Shown: piece by piece, positions 26,647-33,730 of the stretch
Layout: the number at the start of each line of letters is the position of its first letter
Numbering within the stretch: the stretch's first letter is position 1
From: Myxococcus stipitatus
GTDB taxonomy: Bacteria > Myxococcota > Myxococcia > Myxococcales > Myxococcaceae
NCBI RefSeq assembly: GCF_038561935.1
Contig: NZ_CP102770.1
Span: forward strand, 1,488,001-1,552,000
Direction of reading: 5' to 3'
Length of the DNA: 64,000 nucleotides
The notes under the pieces: model-generated
Told to the model about the DNA's origin: nothing
Databases searched by the model: none
The model's input: the letters and a program-made list of their open reading frames with translations, nothing else
Translations under genes and position numbers: made by a program

Positions 26647-27866
26647 GTGCGTTCGACGTTCAGCGCGTCCGCGAGGACTTCCCGATTCTGCGGCAGGAGG
26701 TTCGCGGCCGGCCGCTGGTGTACCTGGACAGCGCGGCCACGGCGCAGAAGCCGCAGGCCGTCATCGACGCCATCGTCCGCTTCTACCAGCACGACAACGC
26801 CAACGTGCACCGCGGCGTCCACGTCCTCTCCGAGCGCGCCACGGAGGCCTACGAGGGCGCTCGCGAGACGGTGCGGGAGTTCATCAACGCGCGGGATGCC
26901 CGGGAGATTGTCTTCGTTCGCGGCACCACGGAGGCCATCAACCTGGTGGCGCAGACCTACGGCCGGAAGAACGTGGGCCCGGGCGATGAAGTGCTCATCA
27001 CGCACATGGAGCACCACGCCAACATCGTCCCCTGGCGGATGCTGTGTGAGCAGACGGGCGCCACGCTGCGCGTGATTCCCGTGGATGACCGGGGCGAGCT
27101 GGTGCTGGACGCGGTGGACGCGCTGCTCACGGAGAAGACGCGCATCCTCGCGGTGACCCACGTGTCCAACGCGCTGGGCACGGTGAATCCGGTGAAGGAG
27201 CTGACGCGCAAGGCGCACGCGAAGGGCATCCCCGTGCTGGTGGACGGGGCGCAGTCGGTGACGCACTTCCCGGTGGATGTGCGGGAGCTGGGCTGCGACT
27301 TCTACGCGTTCAGCGGCCACAAGATGTTCGGCCCCACGGGCATCGGCGTGCTGTACGGGCGGCTGGAGCGGCTGGAGTCGATGCCTCCGTATCAGGGCGG
27401 CGGCGACATGATTCTCTCCGTGACGATGGAGAAGATTACGTACAACCGCGTGCCGCACCGGTTCGAGGCGGGGACGCCCAACCTGGAGGGCGCGGTGGGC
27501 CTGGCCGCGGCCATCCGCTACCTGCGGGGCCTGGGGATGGACGCCATCGCCGAGCACGACCGGGCGCTCATGGCCTACGGCACGCAGGTGCTGGAGTCGG
27601 TGCCGGGGCTGCGGCTGGTGGGCACCGCGCGGGAGAAGGCGGGGGTGCTGTCCTTCATGCTGGAGGACATCCACCCGCACGACGTGGGGACCATCCTGGA
27701 CCGCGAGGGCATCTGCATCCGCACGGGCCACCACTGCGCGCAGCCGGTGATGCAGCACTTCAAGGTGCCGGCCACCGCGCGGGCGTCCCTGGCGCTCTAC
27801 AACACGCGCGAGGACGTGGACGCGCTCGTGCGCGGGCTGCACAAGGTGAGGGAGGTGTTCGGATGA
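26643..27866 (+). CDS. sufS: SufS cysteine desulfurase
   Basis: A 407-residue group II cysteine desulfurase, PLP dependent, which takes sulfur from cysteine for cluster building. The PLP lysine is Lys227 in SGHKMFGPTG and the catalytic Cys365 is in RTGHHCAQP, almost the same positions as in E. coli SufS (226, 364). Group II enzymes need a sulfur acceptor; here that is SufU, encoded next. ATGA overlaps on both sides. Confidence 0.97.
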   Translation: MSAFDVQRVREDFPILRQEVRGRPLVYLDSAATAQKPQAVIDAIVRFYQHDNANVHRGVHVLSERATEAYEGARETVREFINARDAREIVFVRGTTEAINLVAQTYGRKNVGPGDEVLITHMEHHANIVPWRMLCEQTGATLRVIPVDDRGELVLDAVDALLTEKTRILAVTHVSNALGTVNPVKELTRKAHAKGIPVLVDGAQSVTHFPVDVRELGCDFYAFSGHKMFGPTGIGVLYGRLERLESMPPYQGGGDMILSVTMEKITYNRVPHRFEAGTPNLEGAVGLAAAIRYLRGLGMDAIAEHDRALMAYGTQVLESVPGLRLVGTAREKAGVLSFMLEDIHPHDVGTILDREGICIRTGHHCAQPVMQHFKVPATARASLALYNTREDVDALVRGLHKVREVFG

Positions 27867-28324
27867 GCTCGGGCTCGGATGACTTGAAGGACCTCTACCA
27901 GGAGGTCGTGCTGGAGCACTCCAAGCGGCCGCGCAACTTCCGCGTGGTGGAGGGCGCCAACCGCGAGGCGGCGGGACACAACCCGCTGTGCGGAGACCAG
28001 CTCTCCGTGACGCTGAAGCTGGAGGGCGACGTCATCCGCGACATCGGCTTCCAGGGCCAGGGCTGCGCGATTTCGCGTGCGTCCGCGTCGCTGATGACGG
28101 GCGCGGTGAAGGACAAGTCGAAGGCGGAGGCGGAGGCGCTCTTCGAGCTGGTGCACAAGCTGGTGACGGAGGGCCCGGAGTCGGTGGACATGGAGGCGCT
28201 GGGCAAGATGGCGGTGCTGTCGGGGGTGAGTGAGTTCCCCGCGCGCGTGAAGTGCGCGAGCCTCGCGTGGCACACGATGCGCGCGGCGCTCGAGGGTCGG
28301 GATGAAGCGGTCTCCACGGAATAG
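27863..28324 (+). CDS. sufU: SufU sulfur-transfer protein
   Basis: A 153-residue U-type protein. The Zn/sulfur ligands Cys43 (PLCGD, with Asp45), Cys68 (GQGCAIS) and Cys131 (VKCASLAW) are present. The longer spacing between the second and third Cys is the SufU insertion that separates it from IscU. SufU accepts persulfide from SufS. It replaces SufE in this operon. Confidence 0.95.
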   Translation: MSSGSDDLKDLYQEVVLEHSKRPRNFRVVEGANREAAGHNPLCGDQLSVTLKLEGDVIRDIGFQGQGCAISRASASLMTGAVKDKSKAEAEALFELVHKLVTEGPESVDMEALGKMAVLSGVSEFPARVKCASLAWHTMRAALEGRDEAVSTE

Positions 28325-28342
28325 GGACGGAGGGAGCGGACC

Positions 28343-28885
28343 ATGCGAGGCGTGACGGCGATGTTGGAGCGGGAGGTCCCCGCGACCATCATTCCCAGCG
28401 GAGACAAGGTGATGTTGCCCGAGGGCGCGGAGCTGCGCGTGATGCAGACCCTGGGCGGCAACATCACGGTGCAGGACCCCTACGGGCAGCTCTTCCGCAT
28501 CGACGAGAAGGACGGCGCGGCGCTGGGCGAGGAGTACGCGCCCAAGGAGAAGGCCGCGGGCGACCCGAGCGAGTTCCACGAGGAGCAGGTCTGGGAGCAG
28601 CTGCGCACGGTGTATGACCCGGAGATTCCGGTGAACATCGTGGAGCTGGGCCTGGTGTACGCGTGCAAGGCGGAGCCGTTGCCGGAGGGCGGACACAAGG
28701 TCGAAATCCAGATGACGCTCACGGCGCCGGGCTGCGGCATGGGGCCGGTGCTCGTCGAGGACGTGAAGACGAAGGTGGGCTCGGTGCCGGGCGTGAAGGA
28801 AGCCAACGTGGAACTCGTCTGGGAGCCGGCGTGGGACCAGAGCCGGATGACGGACGTCGCGAGGCTGCAGCTCGGCTGGATGTGA
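28343..28885 (+). CDS. sufT: SufT, Fe-S maturation protein (DUF59/MIP18 family)
   Basis: A 180-residue SufT-type protein. The C-terminal DUF59 domain (residues about 80-180) contains VYDPEIPVNIVELGLVY and the conserved Cys in TAPGCGMGPVL. The N-terminal 70 residues are the SufT-specific extension. SufT helps maturation of Fe-S proteins when cluster demand is high. It has a GGAGGGAG ribosome site, follows sufU by 18 bp, and ends the operon. Confidence 0.93.
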   Translation: MRGVTAMLEREVPATIIPSGDKVMLPEGAELRVMQTLGGNITVQDPYGQLFRIDEKDGAALGEEYAPKEKAAGDPSEFHEEQVWEQLRTVYDPEIPVNIVELGLVYACKAEPLPEGGHKVEIQMTLTAPGCGMGPVLVEDVKTKVGSVPGVKEANVELVWEPAWDQSRMTDVARLQLGWM

Positions 28886-28898
28886 GGCCGTGATTCCG

Positions 28899-28928
28899 CC
28901 TGCCCGGAGCATCCTGGCTCCGGGCGGG
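28899..28928. terminator. Long hairpin between convergent suf and pfpI-like genes
   Basis: A 12-bp stem with one G-U pair around loop ATCCTG (core CCCGGAGC / GCTCCGGG). It sits 13 bp after the sufT stop and 12 bp from the end of the opposing gene, so it can serve both. There is no T-run. Confidence 0.6.
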
Positions 28929-28939
28929 GGCGGGGGCCG

Positions 28940-29644
28940 TCAGCGCATCGAGAACCTGTGCACCACTCCGAACCCCAGTGCCGCGGTGGCGAGGCTCCCC
29001 GCGAGCACCTTGGGCCACTGCCGCGAGACCTCCTCGGGCGGGTGGTAGTGCATGGACGTGGGGTAGGCCTCGACTTGCCGGATGCGCTCGCGCACCTCCG
29101 GGAGCTTCTCCGCGAAGAGCTCCACCATGGCCTTCTCGAAGAAGGGGAGGTCGAGCGGGCTCCGGCTGGAGACCCAGTTGTCGTCATGCACCAGGGGCTC
29201 GTCGCGCCAGTTCGCGCCCGCGTTCTTCACGTCGTCGCGGATGCCCGGCCATGAGGTGAGGGTGCGCCCCTCCGCGAGCCCCGCGGAGATGAGCAGCCAC
29301 GGCGCATGGCAGATGATGGCCATGGGCAGGTTGAGGGAGTCCGCGTCATGCACGAAGTCCCGCGCGAGCGCGCTCTGCCGCAGCGTGTCCGGATTGATGA
29401 GCCCTCCGGGCAGGAGCACGGCGTCGAAGTCCGCGGCCTTCACGTCCTTCAGCGTCGCGTCCACGCGGACCTTCTTGCCGGGCACCATGTGCTTCATGGC
29501 GCGGATGTAACCGGGCTGGAGCGAGACAATCTTCACGTCGGCTCCGTGCCGCTCCAGCTTCCTGACCGGCCGCGTCAGCTCGACTTGTTCGAAGCCATCC
29601 GCCGCCAGCACCGCCACTCGCAAGCCTCTGAGTTTCCTTCCCAT
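28940..29644 (-). CDS. DJ-1/PfpI family protein with C-terminal membrane anchor
   Basis: A 234-residue member of the DJ-1/PfpI superfamily. The nucleophile elbow Cys is in AIICHAPWLL and the conserved Glu in DGFEQVEL. The core ends near residue 195; the extra C-terminus includes a hydrophobic stretch (KVLAGSLATAALGFGVVH, about 209-226) that could anchor it to the membrane, which is unusual. Proteins of this type are deglycases, chaperones or proteases; which applies cannot be told. ATG 29644 is preceded by GGGAG. Confidence 0.85.
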   Translation of the reverse strand: MGRKLRGLRVAVLAADGFEQVELTRPVRKLERHGADVKIVSLQPGYIRAMKHMVPGKKVRVDATLKDVKAADFDAVLLPGGLINPDTLRQSALARDFVHDADSLNLPMAIICHAPWLLISAGLAEGRTLTSWPGIRDDVKNAGANWRDEPLVHDDNWVSSRSPLDLPFFEKAMVELFAEKLPEVRERIRQVEAYPTSMHYHPPEEVSRQWPKVLAGSLATAALGFGVVHRFSMR

Positions 29645-29833
29645 TGCGCCGCTCCCTTGCCGTTGGTCGCTCCCGACACTGTGCATGGTGGGGAACGCGG
29701 GCATGGCCCAGACGCCGGGCGGACGACCTTCTGTTCGCGGGTCGCCGCCGTGGAGCCCGAGCAGCCAGGCTGGCGGCGTTGTGCCTCCCCAGCGGCCGTG
29801 CTACCGACCCGGCACACCCCCGGAGGTCACCGC

Positions 29834-30958
29834 ATGTTCGCCTCGCGTCCGTCGTTTCCCCGGAGCCTCGTCGCGGGCACCGCGCTGCTCCTGAGCCCCG
29901 TGGGCTGCACGAGCACCCAGTCCGCCACGCGCGCCGATGACACGCGGCTCACCCAGGAGGGCACACCGGCCCGGAAGCCGAAGTGGGGTCTGGTCATCCA
30001 CGGTGGTGCGGGTGTCATCTCCCGGGAGAACCTCTCCGCCGAGCGGGAGGCCGAGGTCCGCGCCGCGCTCCAACAGGCGCTCCAAGCGGGCCACGCTGTG
30101 CTGGCCCAGGGAGGCAGCAGCCTGGACGCGGTGACGGCGGCCGTGCGCATCCTGGAGGACTCGCCGCACTTCAACGCGGGCAAGGGCGCGGTCTTCAACC
30201 ACGACGGCGTCAACGAGCTGGATGCGGCCATCATGGACGGCGCCACGCGCTCGGCGGGCGCGGTGGCGGGGCTTCGGCGCGTGAAGAACCCCATCGAGCT
30301 GGCGCGTCGGGTGATGGAGAAGTCGCCGCACGTGATGATGATGGGCGAGGGCGCGGAGCAGTTCGCCCAGGCCCAGGGCGTGGAGCTGGTGGACCCCAAG
30401 TACTTCTTCACGGAGGACCGGTGGCAGGGCCTCCAGCGTGCGCTCGAGAAGGAGCGCGCGGTGCCCTCGCAGTCTCCTTCCTCGCTCCGGCCGGGACTGG
30501 ACCCGGTGACGGGGGACCACAAGTTCGGCACGGTGGGCGCGGTGGCGCTGGACCAGGCGGGGAACCTGGCCGCAGGGACGTCCACGGGTGGGATGACGAA
30601 CAAGCGCTTCGGCCGCGTGGGCGACTCGCCCATCATCGGTGCGGGGACCTACGCGGACCCTCGCTGCGCCGTGTCCGCCACGGGGCACGGTGAGTTCTTC
30701 ATCCGGTACACGGTGGCGCGCGACATCTGCGCGCGCGTCGAGTACCAGGACCTGCCGCTGCCCGAGGCCGCCAACGTCGTCGTCAACGACGTGCTGGTGA
30801 AGGCCGGAGGGGAAGGGGGAGTCATCGCCATGGACCGCGACGGGAATGTGGCCATGCCCTTCAACTCCACCGGCATGTACCGGGGCTATGTGGGAGAGGA
30901 CGGCCAGCCCCACGTGGCCATCTTCAAGGAGTCGGAGGAGTCGGCTCCCAGCCCGTAG
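29834..30958 (+). CDS. Exported plant-type asparaginase / isoaspartyl peptidase
   Basis: A 374-residue N-terminal-nucleophile hydrolase. Self-cleavage before Thr233 in HKFGTVGAVALD would release the catalytic Thr; the GTSTGGMTNKR and FNAGKGAVF segments fit the substrate site. The family hydrolyses asparagine and beta-aspartyl dipeptides. The N-terminus has a signal peptide (hydrophobic to about residue 24) ending near VGC, a weak lipobox because Pro is at -3, so it is exported, possibly as a lipoprotein. The 189-bp gap to the divergent PfpI-like gene presumably carries both promoters; I see no clear element there. Confidence 0.9.
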   Translation: MFASRPSFPRSLVAGTALLLSPVGCTSTQSATRADDTRLTQEGTPARKPKWGLVIHGGAGVISRENLSAEREAEVRAALQQALQAGHAVLAQGGSSLDAVTAAVRILEDSPHFNAGKGAVFNHDGVNELDAAIMDGATRSAGAVAGLRRVKNPIELARRVMEKSPHVMMMGEGAEQFAQAQGVELVDPKYFFTEDRWQGLQRALEKERAVPSQSPSSLRPGLDPVTGDHKFGTVGAVALDQAGNLAAGTSTGGMTNKRFGRVGDSPIIGAGTYADPRCAVSATGHGEFFIRYTVARDICARVEYQDLPLPEAANVVVNDVLVKAGGEGGVIAMDRDGNVAMPFNSTGMYRGYVGEDGQPHVAIFKESEESAPSP

Positions 30959-31050
30959 CGACGGGGCTGGCTTGGATGCAATGGCGCTGCATCTGTAAGC
31001 TGGGTGACGCCCGCGTGCGCGGGCGTGCCTGACGTGAAAAGGAGCAGCCC

Positions 31051-31455
31051 ATGAGGTTCTTGCCGTCGACCCTGTCGTGGAGCGCCGTTTCCTGTCTCAT
31101 CCTCTCGGCGGTGATGCTGGCCGCCAGTCCCGCTCGCGCCGAGTCGAGCGAAGAGGCTGTCTGCGGTGGTGAGTCTCGGAGCACCGAGCGGGTACAAGGG
31201 CTCTACTGTTACGAGTCGGACTGCATCTGGGACAGCGATTGTTGGAATGCGTGTCCCTCCGCGCGCAGCACGTACTGCGACAGCAGCAACGTCTGCGTGC
31301 ATGACCTCGGGGGTGGAGGCGGAGGGGGTGGTGGCGGAGGCGGCGGCGGTGGCGGTGGCCCCACCTGCGAGATGCGCGACTGCTATGACGACAGTCAGTG
31401 CGAGTGTAACGGTCGCCCGGGCTCCTGTGGGAGCGACGGCACCTGTTCCTACTGA
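31051..31455 (+). CDS. Secreted Cys-rich protein with polyglycine linker
   Basis: A 134-residue exported protein. Signal peptide with cleavage after ASPARA (about residue 31). Then come two Cys-rich modules separated by an uninterrupted tract of 17 glycines (31309-31362). The first module has a CxxDSDCWNAC pattern and the second CYDDSQCECNGRPGSC, suggesting two small disulfide knots on a flexible tether. The ribosome site AAAAGGAG is strong. The function is unknown. Its 3' end overlaps the convergent gene by 7 bp. Confidence 0.75.
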   Translation: MRFLPSTLSWSAVSCLILSAVMLAASPARAESSEEAVCGGESRSTERVQGLYCYESDCIWDSDCWNACPSARSTYCDSSNVCVHDLGGGGGGGGGGGGGGGGGPTCEMRDCYDDSQCECNGRPGSCGSDGTCSY

Positions 31456-32294
31456 GGTGTGGCCGCGGCGCGCGCCATGGCGCCGACGACCAGGTGATGG
31501 AAGGGCCGGATGACGTTGAAGTACACCGGCCCCGCCCAGTTCCGGTAGCGGACCACGGTGACGACATGGAAGCGGCGAGGCTGCTCGGGCGCTGACTCCA
31601 TGGTGACGGCGAGGACCGCATCCAGGTGCGAGTCCTCCGCGCCCGCCACCCAGGTCTGCTCCTCCTCCGCGTGGCGCACGGTGAAGAAGGCCACCTTCTC
31701 ACCGGGCGTCATGGGCACGGTCTCCGCGCGCAATGGGGGGCGTCGAGGAAGACGCGCCTGGCGCAGGCCGAGGAACCGGACGAAGACGGCGCGGATGCCG
31801 AACAGCGCGGTGAACCAGAAGGGCTGATACGACATCAGCCGGGCGACGAACTCGCGCAGGGAAGCCTCGGACTCCACCGTTTTCACGTCCACGTGGTCAG
31901 CGCCCTCGATGAGGGTCCGGGAGACGACGGGTGGGACTGGCGCCTGTTTCGCTCGGTAGATGGCGAGGGCTCCCAGGGGGAAGAAGATCCAGGCCCCTGT
32001 CTCGGGCATGGGCACCACGCAGAACGCGCCGAGCGCGACGAGGGCCCAGCCGAAGCCCGACGGGAGGGGACGGCCCAGCTCGCGCTCCGCCCAGTGCGCC
32101 AGGCCTCCCATCATGACCATGCCCAGGCCCGCCACCAGGAACCAGAAGGCCGAGGCCCGCGGGCCCATGTCATCCACGCTGCCGACGATTCCTGCTCGAG
32201 CAATCTCCAGCAAGGGCTCCCGGTAGAGCGCCAGCCCCACCAGCTGGTGCAGTCCTCCGATGACCATCAACAACGTCCCCGTCGTCGTGCGCAT
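31449..32294 (-). CDS. Membrane protein fusing DUF6463-like and DUF2867-like domains
   Basis: A 281-residue protein. Residues 1-120 form about four membrane helices with the pattern of small DUF6463 proteins (GTLLMVIGGLHQLVGLALY). Residues about 150-281 resemble DUF2867, a hydrophilic domain often attached to NAD-binding epimerase-like proteins, with the closing segment YFNVIRPFHHLVVGAMAR. The combination in one chain is unusual. It is divergent from the TetR regulator at 32412 across a repeat-containing operator region, so it is the likely target of that regulator. Confidence 0.65.
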   Translation of the reverse strand: MRTTTGTLLMVIGGLHQLVGLALYREPLLEIARAGIVGSVDDMGPRASAFWFLVAGLGMVMMGGLAHWAERELGRPLPSGFGWALVALGAFCVVPMPETGAWIFFPLGALAIYRAKQAPVPPVVSRTLIEGADHVDVKTVESEASLREFVARLMSYQPFWFTALFGIRAVFVRFLGLRQARLPRRPPLRAETVPMTPGEKVAFFTVRHAEEEQTWVAGAEDSHLDAVLAVTMESAPEQPRRFHVVTVVRYRNWAGPVYFNVIRPFHHLVVGAMARAAATPQ

Positions 32295-32315
32295 GTGCGG
32301 CCCCTTCCGCGTCAG

Positions 32316-32348
32316 TACGGTACCGGATGTCCATACGGTAGCGTATGG
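32316..32348. promoter_or_regulatory. Candidate TetR operator region
   Basis: TACGGTACCG (32316-32325) is repeated as TACGGTAGCG (32334-32343), 18 bp apart. CGGTACCG (32318-32325) is a perfect palindrome and CCATAC-N6-GTATGG (32331-32348) a perfect inverted repeat. This arrangement in the gap between divergent genes suits two TetR dimers. Inference. Confidence 0.55.
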
Positions 32349-32411
32349 AGGGGATGTAACGTGCCGCGCCGCTGGACGCCAGGAGCGGGCTCCTCCAGAC
32401 TTCGAGGGACG

Positions 32412-33038
32412 ATGAGCCGCGCTTCTTCCCGCCCCCGGAGCCCCGCAACCCTTCGTCCTTTCGAGGAGATACGTGACCGCCGTCGGGGGCCGGGGCTCAC
32501 CGCCGAGGACTGGGCGGATGCGGCGCTGTGGAGCTTGGAGGAGGGGGTCGACGCGCTGTCGGTGGAGCGATTGGCCCGCAAGCTCGGGGTGACGAAGGGG
32601 AGCTTCTACTGGCACTACGAGGGGCGGCCTGCCTTGCTTCAGGCCGCGCTGGCGCGCTGGGAGCAGCTGGCCACGGAGGAGGTCATCGCCCGTCTGGAGG
32701 AGTTGCCGACGCCGGAGGAGCGGTTGCAGCGGCTGTTGGCCGTGACGTTCGACCCCGCGCCTGCGGGGAGGCTCGAAGTGGCCATCGCCGCAGCGGCCGC
32801 GAATCCGCTCATCCAGCCCGTGGTCGCGCGGGTGTCGCGGCGACGTATCGACTACCTCGTGTCGCTGTACCGGGCGCTGGGGGTGTCAGCGAGGGAGGCC
32901 CGCGCGTGGGCACTCCAGGCGTACTCCACGTACGTAGGGCTGTTGCATCTGACCATCACGAGTCCGGAGACACTGCGCTCCCCTCGCGAGCGCGCCGATT
33001 ACGTGAAGCATCTGGCGAAGGTGTTGATGCCCGCGTGA
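32412..33038 (+). CDS. TetR-family transcriptional regulator
   Basis: A 208-residue TetR-type repressor. The N-terminal 30 residues are an Arg/Pro-rich tail. The helix-turn-helix spans about residues 40-80 (ALSVERLARKLGVTKGSFYW, then HYEGRPALLQAALARWE). The C-terminal ligand domain is all-helical and has no assigned ligand. It likely represses itself and the divergent DUF6463/DUF2867 membrane protein. Confidence 0.88.
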   Translation: MSRASSRPRSPATLRPFEEIRDRRRGPGLTAEDWADAALWSLEEGVDALSVERLARKLGVTKGSFYWHYEGRPALLQAALARWEQLATEEVIARLEELPTPEERLQRLLAVTFDPAPAGRLEVAIAAAAANPLIQPVVARVSRRRIDYLVSLYRALGVSAREARAWALQAYSTYVGLLHLTITSPETLRSPRERADYVKHLAKVLMPA

Positions 33039-33730
33039 GGGCGCAGCGCCTCCCGGGAGCTCACCGTGAAGCACCTGGTGTGGCGCTTGTCACTGGCGCC
33101 TGATGGGACCGTTCTTGCGGTACGATTGCCGAATTGCGCCTGCATGGGTGCAGTGCTGCCCGCATGAGTGGATTGGGTCGAGCATGGTTCCATCCAGCGG
33201 CTCATCGCATGAGGGATGGAGCTGGCCTGGCGCTCGTCACAGATGCCCGTATCGGTCGCGGGCAGTGATGCCTGTGTGAAGGGCTTGGTCTGGGCGCGGT
33301 GCCATCCAATGGCTCGCCGCAGGAGGGAAGAAGTTGGCTTGGCGCTCGTCACAGATGCCCGTATCGGTCGCGGGCAGTGATGCCTGCGTGAAGGGCTTGG
33401 TCTGAGCGCGGTGCCATCTAATGCCTCGCCGCATGAGGGAAGGAGTTGGCTTGGCGCTCGTCGCAGATGCCCGTATCGGTCGCGGGCAGTGCTGCCTGTG
33501 TGACGGGCGTGGTCTGGGCGCGGTGCCATCCAATGCCTCGCCGCAGGAGGGAAGGAGCTGGCTTTGTGCTCACTGCTGACGACTGCATCGGATGCTGTCG
33601 GTGATGTCGTGAGTGCGTCTTTCCGAGGCTCTGTTCCGTCTGCCGAGTCGCGCCAGGAGGACGCCCGTGTCCGGCACGTTGCCGGTGGCGCCCTCCTGGT
33701 TGTCCACGAAAAGTGTGTGGTGCTGTCCGC
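33039..33730. other. 692-bp gene-free region built of tandem repeats
   Basis: Apart from the 112-bp repeat array I see no credible gene. Reading frames on the minus strand across the repeats exist in all three phases because the 112-bp period is not a multiple of three, so they are chance frames. Confidence 0.7.
33129..33690. repeat. 112-bp tandem repeat array
   Basis: Three well-kept units at 33241-33352, 33353-33464 and 33465-33576, with degenerate copies before (about 33129-33240) and after (to about 33690). Units 1 and 2 differ at 7 of 112 positions. Each unit starts AGATGCCCGTATCGG and contains the hairpin TGCCCG-N9-CGGGCA. The period of 112 does not preserve a reading frame, so the array is not protein-coding. 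Confidence 0.85.

Noticed and set aside
27863-28324. IscU rather than SufU
   Set aside because: The gap between the second and third Cys carries the SufU insertion, and the gene lies directly after sufS in a SUF operon with no isc genes.
32999-33529. 176-codon minus-strand frame with repeated peptides
   Set aside because: It runs across 112-bp repeats whose period is not divisible by three. All three phases are open and encode different peptides from the same repeat, and the frame has no ribosome site.
33129-33690. CRISPR array
   Set aside because: The repeats are directly tandem 112-bp units without unique spacers, and no cas gene is present.
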